DNA from: Cyathus striatus
Lineage: Eukaryota; Basidiomycota; Agaricomycetes; Agaricales; Nidulariaceae
Assembly: GCA_025738555.1 (NCBI GenBank)
Contig: JAOVFP010000021.1
Coordinates: 62,001 to 126,000 of the forward strand
Direction of reading: 5' to 3'
DNA: 64,000 nucleotides
Of the stretch, positions 1 through 10,739 are shown one piece after another; within the stretch, counting starts at the first letter, position 1; every line of letters starts with the position of its first letter. The position numbers and the translations under genes are program-made. The notes under the pieces are model-generated. The model was not told the DNA's origin, did no database searches, and saw nothing but the letters and a program-made list of their open reading frames with translations.

Positions 1-697
1 TTTTTTGTTTTAAAGAGGGGTTCCTTTTTCTGAGTCCACTCTCAGGAAGTATAAATTAAGTATTTAAAGAGGGTTCCTTTTTTCTATGGCAACTGTTTTA
101 TTTAATTTATTCTAATTTGGGGTTTTATGTGTACTTTTGTGTTTTTATTGAACTTTTATTCTTATAGAATTCTTTTTACTCTAGTTAGTATTCCAGATTA
201 ATTAACTACCAGTGGATTACCATATTTCTCTCACTTTCATTGGTGATGATACTAACAATGTCATTCTGATCCCTGCTACATCACTTAATGTACCCCCAGA
301 GATATTGACTATTGGGGTAGAAGAATCTCACTTGATTACATTGGGCACTGAGTAAGTTTCTGTTATAAACTCATTGCTGGAAAGCACAGTGGTGTCACAC
401 CCCTTCATCATCATCTCCTCTTCTATCCCATAATGGCAGCTCCTAATTTTGTCAGTTTTAAGTGCTACAGAATGACACTTTGGTGGGTCAAAGGTCTTTG
501 CTGAGAGATAACCAAGAAAATGGTCACTCTGAGCATCTTGGTTGCAATTGTGTGCATTCTAAAAAGTTATTGAGTAACCATTAGTGTACTCCATACTCAT
601 AAGGAACATTGAAAGCACTGACTGGCTAACAAAAGAAGGGCATTTATGCTGCAGGGGAAAGATAAGGAGAGAGAAAAAGGGGTGGTTGATGGTAATA
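1..697. other. AT-rich sequence, no gene
   Basis: I see no supported gene. A short word, TTTAAAGAGGGGTTCC or a near copy, occurs twice at about 10-30 and 64-84, which suggests old repeat sequence. Reading frames are short and show no recognisable domain. Confidence 0.5.
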
Positions 698-702
698 AAC
701 AG

Positions 703-1350
703 TGTCATATCCCATATCACCTACCTCTGGACCTCTAGTCTCTTACTCTGTCTTTTCCCTTTGTTACTCCAGACTTTGATTACGCTCTTAATATTACATA
801 TTGATTACTGTACATAGATTACTCTCATTTCCTTTCTTCCACCATACTGAGCTATCCTCTCAGTATTGTAGTATACATCTCATAGTGAGTCACTTATCAT
901 TTTTAAGTGTGCCACTATCAGTTTCACTTTACACTGCCATATGTGCTCACTTCTCTGATGTGTTTTATTATGTTTAATTAGTTTTAGTCTTCATTCTACG
1001 TATGCCTACCCTGACTGTACTTCTCTGCTGGCCTTGGCTAGTGGCCTTTACTTACTCCGAGTCTCTAGTATTTTAGTACTCGATTTGTACTTTAGTCTTC
1101 AGTTTTCATATTGAACTACATCCTCACCCTTCAGTCTGACTTGAGTTACATCTCTTGTCTTCTCTGAAGGGCTTGCCCTTACTCTGAAATACAGGACCAG
1201 GAATCCCAGGGGCACAGCACATAAGCTGAAGCTGAAGTCCTACCCCCTGAGTTCTCGTTCTCTGCTTCCGTCTCATACTCACCCCTCGTTTCTCTGCAGT
1301 CACCCTCTTGTACTCCACTGCCAAGTCAGGCTAGGGGCACAGTTGTGACA
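703..1350 (-). mobile_element. Solo LTR, copy 1
   Basis: The segment starts TGTCATATCC and ends GTTGTGACA, so it has the TGTCA...TGACA termini of a retroviral-type LTR. It is flanked by a perfect 5-bp direct repeat, AACAG, at 698-702 and 1351-1355. The same sequence occurs in opposite orientation at 59208-59858 with its own different 5-bp duplication. No gag/pol coding sequence lies beside it, so it is a solo LTR left by recombination between the two LTRs of a full element. Compared with the second copy it has lost many CpG dinucleotides (CG to TG or CA). The Ty3 or Copia assignment is not decided by the sequence. Confidence 0.88.
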
Positions 1351-1355
1351 AACAG

Positions 1356-3131
1356 GTGCAGTAGCTTGTTTCTTCTATTAGATACATATATATAGAAAGT
1401 GGTTAAAGAGGGCCCCAGAATATCCCTACTAAGGTTAGCTGCCAAAATATTGATTTTTGGTGGTTTTTGTCTGGATCATATTTCTGAAATGTGTCTAGGT
1501 TCCAGGTCCAACAGTGTGATGATGACAGAATTAGTAAAGAGAAACCCAGTCTTGTGTATCTTAGTATATCTAGATTGTGTCATGTGACATCCTGACATGT
1601 TGGTTCACTAAAACTCACAAACCTCAATGTGTGTCTATAAGTGCCAAATTGCAAGCATGCATGCCCAAGCAAATGACTAGCACTCTTCCACTATTAAGCT
1701 TGTACACATTAAAAAATATTAATGATTATGTATGTATTAGTATAATAATTGTAGAATAACATATAAACTTTGAGGCCAAGCCACCAAAGAATAAGTAGAA
1801 AATAACTTTACCAGTCTTCTGTATCTTGTTACACCCAAACTTCAAATTGACTATGTTGCTGTTAAGTCACCATCTGACCAAAAAATTAGTTCACTGTTTT
1901 TACCAAATTTTCATGGAAATTTTTAACACATGCATCACACTTACATCCCTATACATCCCAGTACACTGCAAGGAATATGCATGACTATTGAATTTGGACA
2001 CTAGTGTTTCGTTAACCAATGCACAATACAATATTTATGTTTTACATCTCATTGATGACTCCAAGCTTATGCTGAATTTAAATGTGTATTCTGCAGATGA
2101 ACTACTTATAAGCATCATGGTTTAAATGTTTACAGTACAATATATGGCACATTGATTGATTATTACTTTTTAAGTCTTTTCCTAATTTTTGCATTTTTGA
2201 TCAACAACATCAATTTTGTAGACTAATGTGTCTACTGCATACTCAACAAGCAATTTATTATGTTAAGTATGGTTGAGCTGGTTGTGAGCTGGTGTGGCCA
2301 TAGCCCTTGCATAACCCTGTGTGGCCAGTGGCATTACCACATTTGGCAAATCTAGATATACCAACATACTACAGACTCTGGTAACATTTCCTCACTCATG
2401 TCCAAATTGGCATCTACATAAGTATAGTTGGGATGTTCAGGGTCTTGATCAAGGGTACAATTATTAAAACAGCACTACTTCTTCCGTTAACTACATGGAT
2501 AAGTATACAACAGATTTTAATAGTAATTGCATTTGCCTTTGTAGGTAGTCAAGAGATGTAAGTACAGTAAAAGACATTTAAACACTGTGCCATGACTTAC
2601 AGTGCTCATGAGTGTAGTAATAAAGCCTCAGTGTATGGACTGCATTGATAAGATCTGACTTGGCCTGTAAACTAATGACCTGCCCACAGCCATCAGGATC
2701 CTCTTCACCTGACTCTCTAGAGTATAAATATAGCTAGATACATATTGCAGCATATTCAACACATTGCATGAATACAAACAATTATTAAAGCAAATACTCT
2801 CGATATGAGAGGATACTTTTAGGAGCCTGGTGTACATCTAAGTTATTGACATCCACATTCCCACCCACTCATTCCAACTTCAAAGCTCATCATGATCCAT
2901 ACGATGGACTTTACCACAGAACCATCAAAAGCAAAAATATAAATATAACCATCCTATAAATGTACACAGAAAACAGTGCAACACGACAGGTAAACTTTCC
3001 AAAGTGCCTAACTAAGGCACTTTCATCCCCCTAACTCAAATATAAATGCCCCACATCTTTGCATCCCACCACAATTTCATGACAAACAGGACTTACGATC
3101 TCCCCCCAGCACTCCCACTACTGTCAAACCC
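1356..3131. other. AT-rich intergenic sequence, no gene
   Basis: No open frame here has codon structure, splice logic or a recognisable domain. The base composition is AT-rich and CpG-poor, like the other old repeat tracts in the window. Confidence 0.5.
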
Positions 3132-3137
3132 AACAGG

Positions 3138-3302
3138 TATGGAAAGTCTAACAACCACACTCAAACACATCAATTATAATTGAGCTCCGGTGTCTGGCAC
3201 CGCGGCTTCTTGGTTAGATATTACAATCCTTGTTTCAGATTTTCACTCAAGCGAGATTGAGCACTTACTAACTGAAGTGTGGTTGTCCAGTATGGCAGTA
3301 AC
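3138..3302 (+). repeat. Left inverted arm of the 2.0-kb element
   Basis: This pairs with 4975-5139 in reverse complement over its whole length, with scattered substitutions mostly at CpG positions. Confidence 0.8.
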
Positions 3303-4974
3303 TATGTATGCTCAAGCAATTATTTAGTTCATTACAGTAATGTAGAGCAGGCAAAGTGCCTGCACTCTGAATCACAAATTATTCAATATCTCAAGATGTT
3401 CAAGACCATATTACATAATCAGTTAGGTCATATTTGCGTGGTGCATCCATATGCATTCTCCACCTAATCCCTCCTCCCTGCTCACTTGTTTCAATCTTTG
3501 CTCAGATTATACCTCATCATTCACCATCACGACACAATTTTTCCATTCACTAGTAATGTTTTAATTTATTATTTTTATATTATTCTCCATTCCTTTGTCA
3601 GATGTATACAGCTTTACTACTTTTAGATTTATTTGTTTTTCCTGTATTTAAACCCCTGTAGATACTCTACAGACAATCTAAGCAATTTTTACATTGTCTT
3701 CCACTGTAATTCAAAGTTAATATGTCATCTCAACACTTCCACTGTCAACTTACTCGACATTATGCTCTCTTCATCTTTTTTCATGCTGGGACTTCGTTTT
3801 GAAGTTCTTTCTCTCTTGTTACGTTGCAAATTGTTATTTTCTATTCTAACTTCATTCCTCTCACCTCAGGACACCCCATTGGACAGATGTTTCAACCACT
3901 CGCAATATTTGCCTTTGTTAGGTACACCCAACTAACAATTTACCCCCTCAGCAAACAGAATAATATACCTATAAGTATATGCTTTAATATAAGTATTTGT
4001 GCAATAGATGAGCCGAGATGTAAGTGAGAGAGGTGTCACTGTCACTGTATATCCTTGTGTAGACCTGCACATTTTTATAAGGAGTTATTTTATAGGGCTT
4101 GGCATTAGAAACTGTAGTACTGATTTATTTATTTATTTGTTGTATTTTCTATAAACATAGAGTGACAGTGTCATGCTATTTGACCGCTCGAGACTAATAA
4201 GAGGTTATCGAAGTTATCTGCGATTACCACCATGAACTTGAAACCCTAGAGTAGGTAATCAAAGTACTAAAGGTATACCTTGATAAGTATACCTTATAAT
4301 ACGAAAACTTACTTTAGTGTTGAAAACAAGCTGAGGTGTACAGACTATGGTATGGTACACCTATTATAAAAGTACTGTACATCATGAATCTGGGAGTCCG
4401 CTACTTTTAGAGTCAGATCAGAGTATGCAAATGATAAGTTATAAAATAATTACCTGGATGTCAATCGTGTATATATGTCAAAGGTGGCTTACTGACGTGA
4501 ATTTGTAGTCAAATCGGATGCACAAAAGTGATTTTATGCTCCCTCATCTTCAACAAATGTAGGGGCTGTTCTACTAGTGTGAATTTGGGAAAGTTTCCAA
4601 TCCTTATGCTCGCAAGCAAGCTCCTGTGCTGCTTTGTAATATCTCACATTAAATTCTTGTCACTTGGCGATGAATCTGCTGTGGATGATTATCAAATTAA
4701 CATAACACAAACTGCATCAGGTCAAGCAAAAATTCATTATTAATACCTCCCATATACATTGTAATATGAGCCATCAGGCTCTGCTCATATCGACGTAAAT
4801 TATTTGAACTCGAGACAAGCTGAAGGACTCGTAACAAGTATTCAGTTCACTTAATATGAGTGCTGCCTGGTATCACTTACATCATTGGTTCATCTCGTAG
4901 TCCAAAATACTTATATTGGAGCTAATACTGTATAGGTATATTATTCTATTTTACTGTAATGAATTAAATAATTC

Positions 4975-5139
4975 GTTACTGCCGTACCGGATGACCACGC
5001 TTCAGTTAGTAAGCGCTCAATCTCGCTTAAGTGAAAATCTGAAACAAAGATTGTAATATCTAACCGAGAAGCCACGGTGCCGGACACCGGAGCTCAATTA
5101 TAATTGATGCGTTTGAGCGTGGTCGTTAGACTTTCCATA
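4975..5139 (-). repeat. Right inverted arm of the 2.0-kb element
   Basis: This is the reverse-complement partner of 3138-3302. It keeps more CpG dinucleotides than the left arm. Confidence 0.8.
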
Positions 5140-5183
5140 AACAGGCAGCCTTAGTGTTGCTGATCTCGGCTTCGACGATAAGT

Positions 5184-5231
5184 GGGTGACTTTCCACTGC
5201 GTTTAGAATCCTAGAATAAATTTCTAAACCT
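5184..5231 (+). repeat. Left TIR of the Harbinger element
   Basis: This matches the reverse complement of about 9519-9566. An early difference is an A/G change that destroys one CpG. Confidence 0.8.
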
Positions 5232-5384
5232 AAGCGAGCGGACTTTGAGAGTATTTGGAATTTGCTTCTAAACCATAACACACCAGTAAATACAGATCAC
5301 AAACCGTCACACACCATTTCTCATCATTGAACCCTGCGAGAACCCTGAGTTACGTTCCTGAACTGATCTTATCACGTCCTCACT

Positions 5385-6719
5385 ATGGATATCGATGATG
5401 AAGATGCCCTTGACTTTGAAGAGTTTCAACATCTACAGGCTTACTATGCACACCAGTTGCATCTTTTGGAAGAAGAAGAGCAACTGCTTTACACATCTGC
5501 AGGTATGATTGGATTTGGCATTGAAGAATTGCACAGGATACAGACAGAGCAAAGAAAAGAGCGAAGGTTATATCTCACACATCCAAATCTTCTTCCTAAT
5601 CCTCAAGTATCAACACCATGGCAAGTTCTGTTTGATTCTGCAAGTGATCGTGCATTCATCACAACAATGGGACTTGATGTTGCAACCTTCAAGTATGTCT
5701 TGGATAGTGGTTTCGAGGAAGTGTGGAATATGACATGTATTCCACGCAATGATGTTTTACCGGCTTCTCATCCACGTATCACATGCCGCTCTCTTGATGC
5801 AAGTGGTGCACTTGGCCTTATTTTGCATTTTCTTAATTCAACAATGCACAATGTCAGCCTTTGCGAGATCTTCGCACTAATTCCATCTACCGTATCACGC
5901 TATATCAACTTTTCTCTTCAGATCTTACTTTTAATTTTGAAGAAGATGCCAGAAGCATGGATACAACACCTAGTTGATGACGAATTTCAAGAAAGCAATG
6001 CCTTAATTGCTTCTAGACATCCACTATTAACAGGTGCATTTGGGAGTATGGATGGTTTGAACCTCCCTGTTCAGACATCTAGTGATTTGAAGATAGAAAA
6101 TGCAACTTACAATGGATGGCTTCATGAACATTTTGTAAGTTCTGTCTTTGTATTTTCTGGTGATGGTAAGTGTACATATTCGGTGTTTAAAGGGGTCTTT
6201 TACAATGCTATGTGCCTAGGAACAATAATTGCTTGCAATCTCAATGCACCAGGGAGTTGGCATGACTCACGTGTTGCACAGCCAATTTATGAGAAACTCC
6301 GTACACGTACTCCTGAAGGGTATTATCTAGTTGCTGACACAGCTTTCCCTCGAGGATCAAATCAGATTTCAGGTCGGATAAAAGCTCCAATGAAGGAGGG
6401 AACAGTACTGCCTGCTGACTGCAGTGAACGAGCAATATTAATGAAATTTAACCAGCAGTTACTGTCATATCGTCAAACAGCAGAATGGGGAATGCGTGCA
6501 ATGCAAGGATCATTTGGACGCTTAAGAGTCCCTCTTCCTATCAACTACAATGATGTTCATGGAGACCTGCTGGAAACAACATCACGCTTATTCAATCTAC
6601 GCACTCGTACCATTGGATTCAATCAGATCACATCAGTCTACATGCCTATTTGGAGAGAGGGCGAGGGACAGGATGAAGTTTGGGTATCATTTGGGGCAAT
6701 GCTATATTCAGAACAATGA
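5385..6719 (+). CDS. PIF/Harbinger DDE transposase (DDE_Tnp_4 type)
   Basis: The frame reads 444 codons, but an in-frame intron of 54 nt at 6166-6219 (GTAAGT...CTAG) is likely. Splicing gives 426 aa and restores a smooth run into the conserved NAPGSWHDS block. An acidic N-terminal part (residues 1-35) is followed by a helical, probably DNA-contacting region. The catalytic core has first Asp in GSMDG (residue 223), second Asp in VADTAFP (about 300 after splicing) and Glu in AEWGMRAMQGSFG (about 349). This order and spacing match PIF/Harbinger transposases, which cut and paste the element in the nucleus. No stop or frameshift interrupts it, so it may still be functional. It converges on the Myb-like gene of the same element. 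Confidence 0.9.
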   Translation: MDIDDEDALDFEEFQHLQAYYAHQLHLLEEEEQLLYTSAGMIGFGIEELHRIQTEQRKERRLYLTHPNLLPNPQVSTPWQVLFDSASDRAFITTMGLDVATFKYVLDSGFEEVWNMTCIPRNDVLPASHPRITCRSLDASGALGLILHFLNSTMHNVSLCEIFALIPSTVSRYINFSLQILLLILKKMPEAWIQHLVDDEFQESNALIASRHPLLTGAFGSMDGLNLPVQTSSDLKIENATYNGWLHEHFVSSVFVFSGDGKCTYSVFKGVFYNAMCLGTIIACNLNAPGSWHDSRVAQPIYEKLRTRTPEGYYLVADTAFPRGSNQISGRIKAPMKEGTVLPADCSERAILMKFNQQLLSYRQTAEWGMRAMQGSFGRLRVPLPINYNDVHGDLLETTSRLFNLRTRTIGFNQITSVYMPIWREGEGQDEVWVSFGAMLYSEQ

Positions 6720-7402
6720 AATAACGATAGAGTAAGGAGATTTCACCTGGATGTAGTAGAGGTTTAATCACTCCGATTCACTCTTGGATTTTTATATTAA
6801 TTTTATTGGGGTATGTAAGATACAGAACAAGATAAGCAGCATATAACAACACTAGTCCAGTTTAAATGAGTGACAAGGTAAAAGAGTAGCAAAGTAAAGG
6901 AGCAACATGGTAAGAGAAGAAAGAAAGACCAACAGAAATTAAAAAGTAACAGAGAGAAAAAGCGAAGACAGTAATTAAAAATGTAATAATATTATATAGA
7001 GAAAAGGCGACAATCAACTCACTGTAAAGACAAAGTTTATACCTCATGACTATTTTCGGTATCATTTCCTTTGGACTGCGGCTCAGCAGCAGGAGAAGGA
7101 GGCCATGCAATATATGGTGATGGAGACAGAGAGTGGTCATTGATGGTAACAGGAGAGGGAGCATGATTATGATGAGTCAATGGAGAGAGATGGCGGCGGA
7201 CCAAGGGTGAGTGATGATGACAGACCAATGGTGAGCGATAAGGCGAGATAACATAACTGTCATCAAGGCGTGTAATGTGTCATGTCCTGGGGCTATCATT
7301 AAACCCTGCTACTCCGTTGTCATCATCAGATGACCCACCAACCCAACGTGTTGCCTGTCCTCCATTCGCATAGTAAATGTCCTGGCAATAACGACGCCTT
7401 TC
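6720..7402. other. Spacer between the two Harbinger genes
   Basis: This holds the 3' flank of the transposase and, on the minus strand, an in-frame continuation of the Myb-like gene. Two TGA codons (7403-7405 and 7280-7282) interrupt that frame before it ends at 7037. The part nearest the transposase is AT-rich with no feature. Confidence 0.5.
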
Positions 7403-8904
7403 TCAATGTACTTGAGAATGCTGTCGAAATCGAGAGGGGGGACTAGAGCCATGAATCCTGTCCACATTACGACGACGGATGTTGGGAGAGATATGTGAAT
7501 GGGAGCGATGACGAGATGAAAGAAGTCCTAGCAGTTCATTCCGGTCTGCCTGTCGTTCAGCAGCAGAACAGCGACGCTCCGCTTCAAACAGCTGAGTGGA
7601 CAAGGTATCAGCATGGCGCTGGGCTTCACGCAATTGGGACGTCAGCTGGAAGAGGGACGTCAGCTGGAAGATTTGATTTGCTTGCATAGCTTGAACTGAG
7701 TGTTCTTCATGACGGGCCTTGAGAACGGAAGGATCCAATGCAGTTGATATATTCGCTAGCAGTCCTTGACTAGCAATGCGGGAGTGTGATTGTGAGGAGG
7801 ACCCAGCGCGAACACCAGCAGCAGTACGATGGGCAATAAATTGGCTCTCTGCTTCTTTGGAAACTTTACTGCCAGTTGCCGATGCTAAGACCCTCGCCCC
7901 CTCCCCATCCGAAAGCTCAGCAGCTTCCACAGTGTCTACGATGTCCTCATCATCAATGTCCCGGGTGGACCCTTTTTCATTCATGGCCTGATCGATCTCG
8001 TGAGCTTTGAGAATATGGGGCGGGCATTCTGCATCGCCAGTTGGCTTCGTCGTTTTAACAAGCTATGATCATGTTAATTAGCACGTATATATGAAAAGGC
8101 AAAATATATGTACCTGCTTGAACTTTAACTCCAAGGACTTAGCTGACCTACGAGGGCGCACAAGGTCAATTGCCTGATCATTGTAAGTACGTTCGACATC
8201 GGCCCATCCCTTCGGACCAAGAGGTACCAGCGCCTCCGTAACATTGAGCAGGAGTTCAACATCTTCTGGAGAGTAGTTTGGTGCACCCGTCGTTCGACCT
8301 TTGAACTTCTTTGAATCAGGTTGTCCAGTCGGCACCAATTCTGCTTTGCGCTTTGTCCTAGAGCCCAATGCCACTGGCTGGTCTTCAAGTGCACGTTGTT
8401 TCTCCTTTCCTTTCGGATCAGGTCGTTGGGGACCAGTAGCTTTTAAAGCTGGATGAGCAACCTGCTCGAGCAATGAGTTGGGGGGGGCGGGTGCCAGATC
8501 TTCCATCCCAGACTGCGAGGCCTCCACATTGGCAGCCTCAGGTGGAGGAGCCAAAAGCGAGCCTGGTAATTCTTGTAAAGTTAGGTATACGAAAGAATTT
8601 GAAGACCAATGAACAAACTTACCATTGGTACGGGATACTGTGGAAACATATATGTGTTCGGCATAATATGTGATTGTGACTGGAAAAAGAGAAGTCAATT
8701 CAAATGGAAACAATTAGTTTAATGAGAACTTACATTGTAGTTGCACATATATCCACTGTGGTCTTGGGTTCTTGGAGGCTCGCGTTGGGAAGCAGGTGGT
8801 ACCGGCATGGTGGAGGGTTGAAAAGACCTGATTCGGTTGTCAACATGATCACCAACTGTTCTTCGGGGAGATTGGTTTCGCTGGGAGGAATTGGGTGGAG
8901 ACAT
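7403..8904 (-). CDS. Myb/SANT-like (DUF6818-type) accessory protein of the Harbinger element
   Basis: Exons visible on the minus strand are 8734-8904 (proline/serine-rich start), 8623-8679, about 8114-8571 and 7403-8062. Introns at 8680-8733 and 8063-8113 have canonical borders. The third exon's acceptor near 8572 is one base out of phase with its best frame, so that junction is unsettled. The middle region reads YSPEDVELLLNVTEALVPLG and continues across the last intron into KPTGDAECPPHI, the pattern of the DUF6818 Myb/SANT-like domain. The C-terminal part is a coiled-coil-like region rich in Gln, Ala and Arg. In Harbinger elements such proteins bind the TIRs or carry transposase into the nucleus. 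The frame stops at a TGA that may be a mutated CGA, because coding-like sequence continues beyond it. Confidence 0.7.
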
Positions 8905-9518
8905 TTAAAAGAGTGTGAGGGATACTTGTGAAAAGAAAAGAGTGTATGATTGAGAATAGTTCTCTACTTACGAAGTTCCCGTCCTTTTATACAGTCCAGA
9001 GCACCCTTCCCTTCAGTAACATCTCCAAAAATCGACTAGCTCTTGCATGGTCCTATACAGTCTTGTATAGCAACAAAAAAAAGCGGGGACCTTGAAAAAA
9101 TGAGCTCCATTGCACAGGTGTCAGCAGGGAGAAAATTGTTGTGCACCCTGGGCATCTTGCACTGAGCTGTTCAACGGGTATCTCACAGTCCACTGGAATA
9201 AAGGATGCTGGGGCTCATTCAAGTCCTGAGGTAGCGTTTTTACAGCGTATTAATGGGCGGAAACTTTTGAAGACAAGGTGGATGTAGGTTGAGTGCGATG
9301 GTCAAGCGATGGTGGTGCGATGAAGATTACAAAACCCTGCAGGGAAGTCTACGCGAGTGACATCGGATAGCGTCGGAGTCGTTTAGAATGGGCGTTTACA
9401 GCTGGAAGGGGGGGTAGGAGGCCTCTTCCAGACAGCCATCTAGGATGGGGTGCTATTCAAGCTCCACTGTATGCTAGGCCAGATTTGGACATCGGCATTT
9501 CGGCTTACTTCGCTTAAG

Positions 9519-9566
9519 ACGTTTAGATTTTTATTCTAGGATTCTAAACGCAGCGGAAAGTCACCC
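9519..9566 (-). repeat. Right TIR of the Harbinger element
   Basis: This is the reverse complement of the left TIR at 5184-5231. It is followed directly by the AGT target duplication. Confidence 0.8.
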
Positions 9567-9569
9567 AGT

Positions 9570-10500
9570 GTCAATTGTAATTTTTTATTTTGAAAGTGAT
9601 GTGTATATAGGAGTAAATATTATAACGTAAGTATCTTGATACAATAGTACATACTACATAGGTATTATTATTCTGGTATACTGGCGATACATGTTTTTAT
9701 CAAAGAAATGCGATAGCGGACAAATGAACAATGCACCGAGGTAACAGTCTAGTGCAGCTCTGGGGAATAAACGAGTCCTCATCAGAAGTTCCTAGAAGTT
9801 TAGAAGCGATGTCCATTTGTCCTTCTAACTGTTGTCTTCTAATATTTTCTTAATTTTTGACATTTTTCATTATATACAGTTCCATATTTTTGTTGAAGAG
9901 CCATGTTCGCAGACAATCGAATAACACTCCACGAAAAACATTGCAGTCCAGCTCTGGGGAATAGTAGTGTCACTAATGACACCGAGGCTTCACCAAAGGG
10001 TTCCTGTGAGTCGTAATGAAGCTACTTTCATTCGTCTGTCATCAGAAAAAAAGCGCGTGGCTTACATTGGATTTTGGGTCATGGAACGTGCCAAAATTGT
10101 TGTATTAGTCATACAATGTCATTGCAAGGCATTAAAATCCTTGCGTACCTATACAAGGCAAATACAATATTTCCTGGCCATTGCAATGCCATACAATTAT
10201 TTAACTTCTATAAACTATGTGTATAATAATTTCTTCCCATTACAATTTTGTTGCAATGGTTCTTGCAATGAGAGTAAAATTCATTTTATTGGACTTGAGC
10301 CAGTACACTATCAATTAAATAATTCCTACTTATTATGTACCGTTAATCACCTTGTAAACTTGAGGCACACAAAAAAGATCGCACTTAGGCACTTATCTTA
10401 TCTTATACGTTACACTATCTCAACCTATCTTATCGTGAGAAGTTCTGAGAACTCAGATTTGTCGGGATTGGAATTCAACGTCAACTTCAAGCTCTGATCC
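9570..10500. other. AT-rich intergenic, no supported gene
   Basis: A 176-codon open frame (9967-10497) lies here but has no domain and an AT-driven composition, so I do not call it. The stretch contains several copies of the word CATTGCAA and its palindrome CATTGCAATG. Confidence 0.45.
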
Positions 10501-10599
10501 AGACTGTTCCATTTGAATTGTAACCTTCATGCGCATGCGTCACACGCACGCTATATGTTACATACGCATCACGCTGCACGGACCATATGCCCTTTCGAG

Positions 10600-10735
10600 C
10601 CTCCCCACCCATCCGGGGCCGCTCTTGCTTCTGCTCTTCCACTGCCATCCTTCCCCTCCCCTCCCTCCCCCTCTCCCCTCCCCTTCCTCCCTCCCTCCCC
10701 TCCCTCCTCCTCTCACCGTCTTTCTCTTTACTCCC
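10600..10735. repeat. Pyrimidine-rich low-complexity tract (CCTCC/TCCC)
   Basis: The plus strand is nearly all C and T in short runs such as CCCTCCCTCCTC. This explains the overlapping open frames on both strands here, none of which is a gene. Confidence 0.85.
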
Positions 10736-10739
10736 TCAA

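Larger units (their letters stand above)
3138..5139. mobile_element. 2.0-kb terminal-inverted-repeat element, non-autonomous
   Basis: Two inverted arms of about 165 bp, at 3138-3302 and 4975-5139, bound the segment. The outer ends read TATGGAAAGTC and GACTTTCCATA. A perfect 6-bp direct repeat, AACAGG, sits at 3132-3137 and 5140-5145 and is the likely target-site duplication. Each arm contains the palindrome CAATTATAATTG followed by a GC-rich stretch. The interior carries no transposase-like frame, so the element is non-autonomous or an internal deletion. Arm differences are largely CG versus TG/CA, which indicates age. The superfamily is uncertain: the 6-bp duplication excludes Tc1/mariner and typical hAT. 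Confidence 0.75.
5184..9566. mobile_element. Full-length PIF/Harbinger-type DNA transposon
   Basis: Terminal inverted repeats of roughly 45-50 bp begin GGGTGACTTTCC at 5184 and end GGAAAGTCACCC at 9566. The arms share a TTTAGAATCCTAGAATAAA block. A 3-bp duplication, AGT, flanks the element at 5181-5183 and 9567-9569, as expected for the PIF/Harbinger superfamily. Inside are two convergent genes, a DDE transposase on the plus strand and a Myb/SANT-like gene on the minus strand. This is the classical two-gene layout of the superfamily. The element begins only 44 bp after the 2.0-kb inverted-repeat element. Confidence 0.88.

Noticed and set aside
584..1759. Several open frames of 60-77 codons in and around the first solo LTR
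   Set aside because: They fall inside LTR or AT-rich sequence and have no domain or splice context. The 1124-1324 frame is mirrored in the second LTR only because the LTR sequence is shared.
9967..10497. 176-codon plus-strand frame
   Set aside because: Its composition follows the AT-rich background, it contains the CATTGCAA repeat words, and I recognise no family.
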